Of a DNA stretch of 64,000 nt, positions 9,019-17,088 are shown in pieces. The notes beneath the pieces are model-generated. The model made no database searches. It was not told where the DNA came from and saw only the letters and a program-made list of their open reading frames with translations. Position 1 is the first letter of the stretch. Each line of letters starts with the position of its first letter. Source of the DNA: an uncultured Lachnospiraceae bacterium (GTDB lineage: Bacteria; Bacillota; Clostridia; Lachnospirales; Lachnospiraceae); contig CACZBM010000007.1 of NCBI GenBank assembly GCA_902779445.1, forward strand, positions 1-64,000, written 5' to 3'. Both the position numbers and the translations under genes were made by a program.

Positions 9019-9885
9019 TCATCTTTTTCCCATGAGAATAAGGATCAATGCCCCCGGCATTCCTATAAGGGATGTAAGCAGGGGCAGCTTATTTTCCCTC
9101 TTTATACTCCGATCAGCCACCGGATAGAATCTCAGATAGTGGCTTATATATTTTATCTTTAAGAGCGAGAGACCCGTGTTTCTGGACCGGTTTACATAAT
9201 ATATGTACCATCCAGTGGGATTCTTCTCCCTGAGTTCTGCTGCCCTATCTGTCAGCCCCTCGTCTGTAAGTACGCACACTGTCAATATCCTGTTCAGGAC
9301 CGACAGTCTGTATTCCCTGTCTATCTGGTCATACACCACATCCTCGGGAACGTACTTCTCACCCGGGATCTCTGGAAACAGATATCGCATAAGGACTTCT
9401 GTCCTGTAAACAAGGGTTGTCTCTCCGTTAAATCCCTTCCTGTAAAGCCCCGAAAGGGTATCTTCCGAAACATCCGGGAAAACCGAGTCATAGAGAATAT
9501 GCTCTTCATCCCGTCCTTTATGGGCTACAATGCCGGCAATCCGCGGATCTGACGACACCTTTTCCCACTGTCTCAATATATCAGAAACCGTATTCTTTGT
9601 AAAACGATCATCGGAATCCAGACAGACGAAAAGTTCTGTTTTTGCATGCTTCACCCCGGTGTTATGAGCCCTCATCTTCCCGCCGTTCTCCTGACGGATA
9701 AGCTCCATTTCGAGCTTACCTTCTCCCTTAAAGGAATTAAGTACTTCCCAGGTATCATCTGAAGAGCCGTCGTCCACAACCAGCCAGACAAAATCTGTAT
9801 CTGTCTGGCTTAGAAGGCTTTCATATACTGTATGCAGCATATCAGCCCTGTTATATGCAGGTGTGAACACTGTAAGTTTTTTCAT
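9019..9885 (-). CDS. GT2 family glycosyltransferase
   Basis: 288 residues beginning KKLTVFTPAYNRADMLHTVYESL, with WLVVDDGSSDDTWEVL and FVCLDSDDRF (DxD at ~93-95) typical of GT2 inverting transferases; the C-terminus ends in a hydrophobic stretch (LLTSLIGMPGALILILMG) that probably attaches it to the membrane. Four bp separate it from the downstream sugar transferase. The 250-bp repeat-rich gap upstream may uncouple it from the genes at 10-14 kb. Substrate unknown. Confidence 0.85.
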   Translation of the reverse strand: MKKLTVFTPAYNRADMLHTVYESLLSQTDTDFVWLVVDDGSSDDTWEVLNSFKGEGKLEMELIRQENGGKMRAHNTGVKHAKTELFVCLDSDDRFTKNTVSDILRQWEKVSSDPRIAGIVAHKGRDEEHILYDSVFPDVSEDTLSGLYRKGFNGETTLVYRTEVLMRYLFPEIPGEKYVPEDVVYDQIDREYRLSVLNRILTVCVLTDEGLTDRAAELREKNPTGWYIYYVNRSRNTGLSLLKIKYISHYLRFYPVADRSIKRENKLPLLTSLIGMPGALILILMGKR

Positions 9886-9900
9886 ACTTTACATCCTAAA

Positions 9901-10131
9901 GATCCTTCGCTCCGCTCAGGATGGAAAAACGTCCAGTGGACGTTTTTCGGGCATGTTCACGAGCACTGGGTGCGAGTATGCCCCGCAAGACTAGTCTGCT
10001 CAATATGACAATATATTGCGGCAGCCGGTGTCATTCTGAGGGCTTTAGCCCGAACCTTCGCTCCGCTCAGGATGACAATGCATTGCGGCAGCTGGTGTCA
10101 TTCTGAGGGCTTTAGCCCGAAGAATCTCTTA
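9901..10131. repeat. REP-like palindromic repeat cluster with a 67-bp tandem unit
   Basis: This gap holds several palindromes. A partial REP arm (CCTTCGCTCCGCTCAGGAT, 9903-9921) is followed by a 10-bp hairpin AAAAACGTCC/GGACGTTTTT (9925-9947), which could terminate transcription in both directions, and a GGGCAT/ATGCCC inverted pair (9949-9983). From 10005 a unit starting ATGACAAT and containing ATTGCGGCAGC, GTCATTCTGAGG and GGGCTTTAGCCCGAA occurs twice, 67 bp apart (10005 and 10072). No coding potential seen. Confidence 0.8.
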
Positions 10132-10135
10132 AGTT

Positions 10136-11005
10136 TTATGACAATGCGTTATAATCCGCGAGGTCATAATATATGGGATCATCAAGTTCAAATCTGAATA
10201 CCACTCTCGTCCCGGTAGTCCCGACAGCTTCAAGGCCTGCGTCGTTGAGAAAGCGCAGAACCGGTGCTGTCTTCGGTACTACCACAAACTGGGTATTGGT
10301 CTTATTGAGTGCTTCCGTAAAGCTGTCCTTATCTATCTTTTCATACTTTCCCACCACCGTAAGAAGTCTGTTCACGTATTCATTTTTTTCCGCCATGAGC
10401 GCATCCTCATATGCGTCACCGAGAAAATCGAGATACTGTGTCCTGTCGCAGGCCAATAATATAGTGGCATCATACTGCCTGATCTCCATCTGCATATCCC
10501 TGTCACAGATAGCGACCGGATATTTCATATCTGTATTCTTCCGTATCATCCTGGAAACAGCTATTACCTCATTGGGTATCTTATAGATATTCTCTGCTTT
10601 TGTGTAACCGTTTCCGTATACGAAATTACCGGCACCGATCACAAGGCACACGATCCCTATAAAAGCAGGGATGATAAAACCTGTGCTGTGCTCTTCCCTG
10701 ATAAGATAATATGCTGCAGCTGCGGCGATAAGTATGCAAACAGGCGTTATCCACATAAATCTGTAGTACTCTTTGTTTATATCAAAAACCTTATTAATGA
10801 TATGCGGCAGCAGAGGATTATATACCGTAAGCAGTATTACTATTGAAGGATACAAAAATATCCTCTTCATTTCCCTGCTCCCTTTTACAGCAATAAGTAT
10901 CACCAGTGCAGCATAGATCAGCAGGAAAAATGAACTTCCGTTATAAAGAGCCACACACTTAAAAAGATATTGAATTCCGTCACTTGCTACAGACAGGTTC
11001 TGCAT
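10136..11005 (-). CDS. Membrane protein of unknown function in polysaccharide cluster
   Basis: 289 residues with about four hydrophobic helices (~22-42, 50-70, 85-103, 108-130) followed by a soluble domain of ~150 residues (from ANIYKIPNEVIAVSRMIRKN) ending in DDPIYYDLADYNALS. It resembles the C-terminal half of large multi-spanning GT-C-like or DUF6077-type proteins, and the adjacent gene at 11097-12161 looks like the matching N-terminal half. The two are separated by a 91-bp gap that is filled by a REP element. They may be a split or secondarily divided protein. No catalytic motif recognised. Confidence 0.65.
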   Translation of the reverse strand: MQNLSVASDGIQYLFKCVALYNGSSFFLLIYAALVILIAVKGSREMKRIFLYPSIVILLTVYNPLLPHIINKVFDINKEYYRFMWITPVCILIAAAAAYYLIREEHSTGFIIPAFIGIVCLVIGAGNFVYGNGYTKAENIYKIPNEVIAVSRMIRKNTDMKYPVAICDRDMQMEIRQYDATILLACDRTQYLDFLGDAYEDALMAEKNEYVNRLLTVVGKYEKIDKDSFTEALNKTNTQFVVVPKTAPVLRFLNDAGLEAVGTTGTRVVFRFELDDPIYYDLADYNALS

Positions 11006-11029
11006 TATATACTCCTACGTCATTATCTT

Positions 11030-11087
11030 GTCATCCTGAGCGTTAGCGAAGGATCTTCCCCAGATTCTTCGCTTCACTCAGAATGAC
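11030..11087. repeat. REP-like inverted repeat
   Basis: Arms of about 26 bp, GTCATCCTGAGCGTTAGCGA... (11030-11056) and ...TTCGCTTCACTCAGAATGAC (11062-11087), are separated by 5 bases. The same family occurs at 9901-10131, 38321-38378 and, decayed, at 31091-31117. It lies between two membrane-protein genes that may once have been one. Confidence 0.85.
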
Positions 11088-11096
11088 ACTAAATCA

Positions 11097-12161
11097 TCAT
11101 ATCGTACGTATCACAAAATACCCCTTCACATACATAACATACATAAATACAGATATCAGGCAGGGGATCACTACCGCAAAAGACTTGATCAGTATCCTGA
11201 AATCCTTCTTTATAAAGAAAAGCGGGATCATAAAAATAAAAAGCGCCGCAGGAAAGATCATGCTGGCGGAGTTCGAAAGCACCACTGACGCAAAGGAAAC
11301 TATCAAAAGCTCGATCCACAATGATCTGTCTCTGTGATCTTCCAATAATTTTATGTAAACCAAAAATACCAGTGGTATCACAACCGATCCCACAATGGTC
11401 TTCCCCTCAAATGTTCTGGTCACGAAAAACTCCTGCGCCGTATATATAGTGCTGTAGAAAAAGCATAATAAGGCAGAGAAGAACAGGAATACCCCGGTCC
11501 TCTTCAGGTCATACTTAAACATTGCTCTTCCAAGCCGGTATAAGACCAGATTTGAGAGGATGATGACTACAGCCTCCATAATGATCTTCGTCCAGATAAG
11601 GGGATGCATCTTAAAAAGGAAGCACATGACAGCATCGTTAATGGCATAATTCGAGAAAAAATACCTCATCTCAAAATGATCCTGCCACATCCCGGTATAG
11701 GGATTATAAATATTGATCATGTCCGTTGTAAGGGAGGTTGAAGCGGTCCCCACATAGTAGGCCGCATCCAGTGTAAACTGGTAACAGTAAATAATGACCA
11801 CACATTCGATCAATATTATAGCAGTTGATATAATGCAAAATACCACATGTTCTTTAGCAAAGCCCTTAATTCCCCTGAAGCATTCAATCCACCGTTTTCT
11901 GCAGCATGCAAAAGAAACAACCGTTACTATAACGACCACTCCTGCCCATATCCAGGCTAAAAGGTGGAGGGGCTTCTTCATCACCATAACCGGAATGCAT
12001 ACTGCTTCAAACATTACATAGTAGAGGAAAAACCCCATAATAACAGAAAGGGTCGCTGAAAACCGGTGGCTCCTTAGATTTCCTGTGATCAGCGATCCGA
12101 ATATGAAATATAATATAAAGTTGAAGATTACTGCCAGACTGCAGAGACTCAGTATTATCAT
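11097..12161 (-). CDS. Multi-spanning membrane protein (GT-C/DUF6077-like N-terminal half)
   Basis: 354 residues with about nine to ten membrane helices. A conserved-looking exterior segment follows helix 4: YYVGTASTSLTTDMINIYNPYTGM, as in membrane proteins of DUF6077/GT-C type found in Lachnospiraceae polysaccharide loci. It ends at a hydrophobic helix (AVVIPCLISVFMYVMYVKGYFVIRTI) without a C-terminal soluble domain; that domain may be the separate downstream gene. Its start overlaps the stop of the small upstream gene by 4 bp. Function unknown; a role in exopolysaccharide transfer or export is inferred from location only. Confidence 0.65.
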   Translation of the reverse strand: MIILSLCSLAVIFNFILYFIFGSLITGNLRSHRFSATLSVIMGFFLYYVMFEAVCIPVMVMKKPLHLLAWIWAGVVVIVTVVSFACCRKRWIECFRGIKGFAKEHVVFCIISTAIILIECVVIIYCYQFTLDAAYYVGTASTSLTTDMINIYNPYTGMWQDHFEMRYFFSNYAINDAVMCFLFKMHPLIWTKIIMEAVVIILSNLVLYRLGRAMFKYDLKRTGVFLFFSALLCFFYSTIYTAQEFFVTRTFEGKTIVGSVVIPLVFLVYIKLLEDHRDRSLWIELLIVSFASVVLSNSASMIFPAALFIFMIPLFFIKKDFRILIKSFAVVIPCLISVFMYVMYVKGYFVIRTI

Positions 12162-12469
12162 GGCTGCTCCATGCTGTCCAATTTTTCTTCCATTGTCTGT
12201 ATACTGTTATAAAGTGTATTTATCTTATTATTCAGGGTGAATACGGAGATAAGCGAAAAAACAGCAACAACCCCGAATACTATATATCCTATAAGGATCA
12301 TCCTCCACTTTGTCTTATTATCCAAAATATCATCTTCCTCTGTAATATAATGCTCTTTTTCCGATGCAGGAAACAGATTCCCTATAATGCTGTCCAATGC
12401 CGGTGCTATCTTTCCGGAAAGTGCCATAAGCAGGATCCCGAAAAACAGGCACGTTAATCTCACGACCAT
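12158..12469 (-). CDS. Small two-helix membrane protein with coiled-coil tail
   Basis: 103 residues from the ATG at 12469, which overlaps the fcl stop codon as TGATG; a TTG one codon earlier is unlikely to be used. One helix at ~3-25, an acidic loop (EEDDILDN), a second helix at ~58-80, then a C-terminal heptad-like stretch (LNNKINTLYNSIQTMEEKL) that could form a coiled coil. Translationally coupled to fcl upstream and to the membrane protein downstream. No family recognised; possibly an accessory subunit of the neighbouring membrane proteins. Confidence 0.65.
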   Translation of the reverse strand: MVVRLTCLFFGILLMALSGKIAPALDSIIGNLFPASEKEHYITEEDDILDNKTKWRMILIGYIVFGVVAVFSLISVFTLNNKINTLYNSIQTMEEKLDSMEQP

Positions 12470-13416
12470 CAAAGCTTCAGATCCTTTTCATCCTGTGCTA
12501 AAAACCATTCGTATTCCAGCCTTATGCCCTCAGGGAGATCCACCTTTTCCTTCCAGCCGATATCATGAAGCTTGGTAACATCACAGAGTTTTCTGGGTGT
12601 CCCGTTGGGCATATCGGTATTCCATCTGATCTCACCCTTAAATCCCACGATATCTCTCACCATTTCCGCCAGAGCTTTTATGGTGATCTCCTTGCCGGTA
12701 CCGATATTCACGTGTTCTTCCCCGCTGTAATTCTCGAGAAGATAGATGCAGGCATCCGCCATATCATCCACATAAAGGAATTCCCTTAAGGGAGACCCGT
12801 CTCCCCAGAGCTCAACCTCATCTTTACCGGACACCTTTGCCTCGTGGAACTTCCTTATCATGGCCGGAAGAACATGGCTGTTTTCGAGATCGAAATTGTC
12901 ATTCGGTCCGTAAAGGTTGGTGGGCATACAGCTTATAAAGTCATCTCCGTACTGCCTCTTAAAGAACTTACACATCTCCATGCCGGAGATCTTTGCGATC
13001 GCATAACCTTCATTGGTTTCTTCCAGCGGTCCGGTTAACAGGTAGCTCTCCTTTATGGGCTGAGGCGCCATTTTGGGATATATGCAGCTGCTTCCGAGGA
13101 ATAACAGCTTCTTTACTTTATTATCGTGGGATGCCTTTATCACATTACACTGGATGATGGAATTAATGTATATAAAGTCTGCGGGATAAGTCTGATTGGC
13201 ATTTATCCCTCCCACATGAGCTGCTGCCAGGACAACATACTCCGGCTTTTCTTTTTCAAAAAATGAGAATACCGCAGCCTGATCTGTAAGATCCAGTTCC
13301 TTATGCGCCCTTGTAATGATATTAGTATAGCCTTTTTCCTCAAGGCCTCTGACAATAGCCGATCCCACAAGTCCTCTGTGTCCGGCCACAAAAACTTTCC
13401 CGTTCTTATCGATCAT
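12469..13416 (-). CDS. fcl: GDP-L-fucose synthase
   Basis: 315 residues, the normal length for Fcl/WcaG. Rossmann motif GHRGLVGSAIVRGL at the N-terminus, then AAHVGGINANQTYPADFIYIN, SSCIYPKMAPQPIKE (serine of the catalytic triad) and the YAIAKISG YxxxK pair. The enzyme epimerises and reduces GDP-4-keto-6-deoxymannose to GDP-L-fucose with NADPH. The partner GDP-mannose 4,6-dehydratase is not in the window. One bp after the rhamnose reductase gene, so both belong to the nucleotide-sugar block of the polysaccharide operon; fucose is therefore a probable building block of the surface glycan. Confidence 0.93.
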   Translation of the reverse strand: MIDKNGKVFVAGHRGLVGSAIVRGLEEKGYTNIITRAHKELDLTDQAAVFSFFEKEKPEYVVLAAAHVGGINANQTYPADFIYINSIIQCNVIKASHDNKVKKLLFLGSSCIYPKMAPQPIKESYLLTGPLEETNEGYAIAKISGMEMCKFFKRQYGDDFISCMPTNLYGPNDNFDLENSHVLPAMIRKFHEAKVSGKDEVELWGDGSPLREFLYVDDMADACIYLLENYSGEEHVNIGTGKEITIKALAEMVRDIVGFKGEIRWNTDMPNGTPRKLCDVTKLHDIGWKEKVDLPEGIRLEYEWFLAQDEKDLKL

Positions 13417-13417
13417 C

Positions 13418-14296
13418 TTATTTCATATCTCCCAGATATTCTTCTATCGCCTGTTCCCAGTCAGCAAACTTGTAACCGCCTGTCAGCCTGAGCATATAGT
13501 TATCCAGTATCGAATAGGCAGGCCTGTCCGTACTCTGGGGATTCATTTCCTTATATTCCGCTGTTGTAACGTGGTTAACACGTGTTTTTTTATTCGCGGT
13601 CTTAAATATCTTCTCTGTAAAATCAGCCCAGTTCGTATCTCCCTCACAGGTACCGTGGAATAATCCGTAATTATCCGTGGGAAGGAGATAATGAAGCGCC
13701 TTTGCCAGCTCTTTTGCACTTGTGGGGCTTCCCAGCTGGTCACACACAACACTCACCTCATCATGATCTTCAGAAAGCCTGAGCATGGTCTTAACGAAAT
13801 TCTTCCCGTCCCCGTAGAGCCATGCAGTCCTCACGATAAAATAGTCCTCTGCAAATTCACGTACAAAATTCTCTCCCTGAAGCTTTGTACGTCCGTATGT
13901 GCTCACAGGCCCTGTCTTATCGAACTCTATATAAGGTCTGTCATTATCCCCGCTGAATACATAGTCGGTAGATATGTGCAGAAGCTTTGCTCCGGCTTCT
14001 CTTGCCGCAATGGCCAGGTTCCTCGGTCCTATGGCATTTATCTTATAGGACATGTCCACATCCTTTTCCTGGGCATCAACAGCTGTATAGGCAGCGCAGT
14101 TAACGATGGCATAAGGACGTACTTCCTTTACGAGACCCAGCACTTCATCCACATTGGTGATGTCCAGAGGATGTATATTTTCCCCTTTGGCAATATCGGT
14201 ATTGAAAAGCTCATATTCTGTGCCGGCAAGCTCTATGTTCATAGCTCTTCCCAGTTGTCCGTTTGATCCGGTAATAAGTATCTTCTTCATATTCAT
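13418..14296 (-). CDS. rfbD: dTDP-4-dehydrorhamnose reductase
   Basis: 292 residues. ILITGSNGQLGRAMNIEL is the NADPH-binding start; DVVNCAAYTAVD-like NCAAYTAVDAQE, STDYVFSGD and YGRTKLQGE (catalytic YxxxK) are RmlD signatures. It performs the last step of dTDP-L-rhamnose synthesis. RmlA, B and C are not in this window, so they must lie elsewhere. First gene of the polysaccharide block in the direction of transcription; 31 bp downstream of ddl, so it may even be read from the cell-wall gene promoter at 17.9 kb. Confidence 0.92.
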   Translation of the reverse strand: MNMKKILITGSNGQLGRAMNIELAGTEYELFNTDIAKGENIHPLDITNVDEVLGLVKEVRPYAIVNCAAYTAVDAQEKDVDMSYKINAIGPRNLAIAAREAGAKLLHISTDYVFSGDNDRPYIEFDKTGPVSTYGRTKLQGENFVREFAEDYFIVRTAWLYGDGKNFVKTMLRLSEDHDEVSVVCDQLGSPTSAKELAKALHYLLPTDNYGLFHGTCEGDTNWADFTEKIFKTANKKTRVNHVTTAEYKEMNPQSTDRPAYSILDNYMLRLTGGYKFADWEQAIEEYLGDMK

Positions 14297-14327
14297 TGTC
14301 CCCCATTATATCAGATTCTTCACTGAT

Positions 14328-15509
14328 CTACATCTTTCCGCCCTTGTTTCCTCCGAAACTGGCAGAATTAAGGATATTCGTGTCAAAGGTAAATGTAAGG
14401 TTTTTTTCCGTCCGGTTTCTCTTCAGGGCAAGTTCCACCATTCTGGTCAAAAGCTCTTTATAGGGTACTCCGAGAGGCTCCCAGAGATAGAAAGAAAGTG
14501 ATCCGGGAATAGTGTTGATCTCATTAAAATAGAGTTTATCGCTTTCCTCATCTATCATAAAGTCGATCCTGGATACTCCGTTACATCCAAGAGCCTTAAA
14601 GGATCTGACTGCCAGCTCCCTGACTTCTTCTCTTCGTTCATCCGGGATCTCTGCAGGTATCTTACGCGCCACGCTGGCCATACCCTTCTGTCCGCTGCCC
14701 TTGGCATTACTTACATATTTATCCTCATAACTCAGGATATCCTCGGTATGCATGGGTTCTTCGCATTCAGAAGCTTCAGCCTCATTTTCATCCCCGAGAA
14801 CCGAACAGTTGATCTCTCTTAACCTGGTAATGGCATGTTCCACCAGTACTTTTGTCGCGTATTTAAAAGCATCATCGATGGCATTTGAGAGTTCCGCTCT
14901 GTCCTTTGCAACCGCGATGCCCACGCTGGATCCGAGATTAACAGGCTTCACTATCACAGGATAACCAAAAACCTTTTCCACATCATTTAAGAGCGTATCT
15001 GTCTCGGCATAGTCGGAAAGAGTGTACTGCCTTGCATCCAGCACCGGAACTCCGGCATCCTTTAATATGGACTTCATTATAAACTTATCCATTCCGACAG
15101 CTGAAGCAGTCACGTCACAGCCCACAAAAGGGATCCCGATAGTCTTTAAATATCCCTGAAATGCTCCGTCTTCCACGTTAGTCCCATGTACAACCGGGAA
15201 CGCCACATCTATTTCATACTCCGGATTCTTACCGAATCTCTTTGCAGGGAAACGAACGAGCTTTACCTGACCGCCGGTCCCAATCATTATTACCCTTTCG
15301 GATCTCTTGATGAGAGCATCGATATCCTTATAGGACTCGATCTTTCCGATATCATCTCCGACATACATTTCATTACTCTTAGTCATATATACGGGAATAA
15401 CATCATAGCGGTCCGTATCCATATTCATAAAAGCCTGAATGCCGGAGATCACCGACACCTCATGTTCTACGCTCTTTCCTCCGAAGATAAGTGCTACCTT
15501 TGTTTTCAT
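14328..15509 (-). CDS. ddl: D-alanine--D-alanine ligase family protein
   Basis: 393 residues, slightly longer than the usual ~350-370. VALIFGGKSVEHEVSVISG (N-terminal domain), VVHGTNVEDGAFQGYL, the ATP-grasp stretch GYPVIVKPVNLGSSVGI, LSYEDKYVS and FNEINTIPGSLSFYLWE all mark the Ddl/Van ligase family. The loop DKYVSNAKGSGQKG and an acidic insert (ENEAEASECEEPMHTED) are unusual. It joins two D-alanines for peptidoglycan; D-Ala-D-Ser specificity cannot be excluded by eye. Lies 13 bp behind the membrane Mur ligase that would use its product. Confidence 0.88.
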   Translation of the reverse strand: MKTKVALIFGGKSVEHEVSVISGIQAFMNMDTDRYDVIPVYMTKSNEMYVGDDIGKIESYKDIDALIKRSERVIMIGTGGQVKLVRFPAKRFGKNPEYEIDVAFPVVHGTNVEDGAFQGYLKTIGIPFVGCDVTASAVGMDKFIMKSILKDAGVPVLDARQYTLSDYAETDTLLNDVEKVFGYPVIVKPVNLGSSVGIAVAKDRAELSNAIDDAFKYATKVLVEHAITRLREINCSVLGDENEAEASECEEPMHTEDILSYEDKYVSNAKGSGQKGMASVARKIPAEIPDERREEVRELAVRSFKALGCNGVSRIDFMIDEESDKLYFNEINTIPGSLSFYLWEPLGVPYKELLTRMVELALKRNRTEKNLTFTFDTNILNSASFGGNKGGKM

Positions 15510-15522
15510 AATATTTCATCTC

Positions 15523-17088
15523 CTAATAATTATCTGGCAGATCATTTTCCAAAAGGATGTATTTATGTCCTTCATCCTTTATGCTGCAAGCATAGGAATA
15601 AGCTTCCTCCAGTTTATCAAATGACCTTAATCTCTTCATATCGAAACCGGCACTCTCTGCTCCTTCTTTTATGGGTTCTGTACGTTTTTTACCGACGAGA
15701 AGTATATAGTCGCAGTTTTTAGCTGCATAAGTGCCGAATTTCCTGTTATATTCCTCTTCTTTATCACCCAGCTCCACCATTCCCGGTGTTATCAAGATCC
15801 TTAGCCCCTCAAACATGGAAAGTGTCTCAACCGCAGCCTTGGAACCCACAGGATTGGAATTATAGGCATCATCGATTATCGTAACCTGTCCCTGGTCTTT
15901 TATCTGCATTCTGTGTTCCACCGGCTCGATCCTGCGGACCGGGATACGAAGGTCTTTTAAGGGTATCCCGAGCTTATTTGCCACAGCTATGGCTCCCACA
16001 ACGTTTATTATATTATGGGCTCCTATCAGCCGCATCCTGAATTCTCCGGTCTCACCCTCAGGTGTCACTACCGTAAATTCCGTTCCGAGATTTGAAACCC
16101 TTATATCCCTTGCGTGATAACCGTTTCCTGCCTGATCATCCGAATAGTACATGATCCCTGAAGGGTAATCGGAGGACATCTCACGTATATATTCGTTATC
16201 TCCGTTTAAGAAGATCATGCCCTTATCTGACACCGCATCCGCAAGCTCAAACTTGGTTTTCTTTATATTATCGATCGAAAAAAAGGTTTCCAGATGCTGA
16301 GGGCCGACTGCGGTTATTATACCGTGATCCGGGTGCACAAGGTCGCACAGCTCCTTTATCTCACCTACTCTCCTCGCTCCCATTTCACAGATAAATATCT
16401 CGTGGGAGGGTTTCAGGTTCTCCCTTATGGTCCTCGTTACTCCGAGAGGAGTGTTGAAATTCCCCGGTGTGACAAGTACATCAAACCTGCTCTGGAGAAG
16501 GGTCTTAAGATAATACTTTACACTGGTCTTTCCATAGCTTCCGGTCACTCCGATGATCTTCATATCAGGTTTTTCCCGGAGCATGTGCTTCGCATCATTT
16601 ATGTAATAACCGGAGATCGCTGCTTCCACCGGATGATTTATGATGTTCGATACGATATTCATAAACAGCTGCATGAATATCAGCACCATGCATAGTCCGG
16701 CAGCCGGACTTATCCCGGTTTTATAAACAGCACCGCCGGCTATAAGCACAGTCAGGATGACTATGGTAAATATCATCCGCTTAACTCTGGGTGTATATAC
16801 CAGCTTCTTTTTATTATTGAGTCTCCTTATTGCCCGATACACCAGGATATCCATAATCAGTGTGAGCCAAATGATTATGTCCAGCGGAAGCGCAGGTATA
16901 AAGATCCTTATGATCCCAAGGAATAGTCCGAAGAACAACAGCCACTGCTGCCGGAGATTCTTCCTGATCCAGCGGATATGCTCGTCGTTTTTGTATCCGT
17001 TGAGCTGAAACATATGCATGTTATGTCTCATCACCAGATACATGGTATATATCGAAAGTATGACTGTTATTACTGTCCTGGCCGTCAT
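15523..17088 (-). CDS. Membrane-anchored Mur ligase (MurF-like)
   Basis: 521 residues. The first ~155 hold about five membrane helices (~5-20, 48-67, 69-86, 104-122, 130-150). A Mur ligase central domain follows with the ATP loop GVTGSYGKTS (180-189), TPGNFNTPLGV, FICEMGARRVGEI and FLNGDNEYI, then a C-terminal domain with EPVEHRMQI and IIDDAYNSNP, as in MurF, which adds D-Ala-D-Ala to the tripeptide precursor. The usual N-terminal UDP-sugar-binding domain of MurF is absent and replaced by the membrane region. Between ddl and an alpha/beta hydrolase that overlaps its start by 4 bp. Substrate may be a lipid-linked precursor (inference). Confidence 0.82.
   Translation of the reverse strand: MTARTVITVILSIYTMYLVMRHNMHMFQLNGYKNDEHIRWIRKNLRQQWLLFFGLFLGIIRIFIPALPLDIIIWLTLIMDILVYRAIRRLNNKKKLVYTPRVKRMIFTIVILTVLIAGGAVYKTGISPAAGLCMVLIFMQLFMNIVSNIINHPVEAAISGYYINDAKHMLREKPDMKIIGVTGSYGKTSVKYYLKTLLQSRFDVLVTPGNFNTPLGVTRTIRENLKPSHEIFICEMGARRVGEIKELCDLVHPDHGIITAVGPQHLETFFSIDNIKKTKFELADAVSDKGMIFLNGDNEYIREMSSDYPSGIMYYSDDQAGNGYHARDIRVSNLGTEFTVVTPEGETGEFRMRLIGAHNIINVVGAIAVANKLGIPLKDLRIPVRRIEPVEHRMQIKDQGQVTIIDDAYNSNPVGSKAAVETLSMFEGLRILITPGMVELGDKEEEYNRKFGTYAAKNCDYILLVGKKRTEPIKEGAESAGFDMKRLRSFDKLEEAYSYACSIKDEGHKYILLENDLPDNY

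Noticed and set aside
9901..10131. Repeat cluster as a CRISPR array
   Set aside because: Only two imperfect copies, no regularly spaced unique spacers, internally palindromic units and no cas genes; fits REP-like elements.
13691..14266. 191-codon plus-strand open frame
   Set aside because: Antisense to dTDP-4-dehydrorhamnose reductase; shadow frame.
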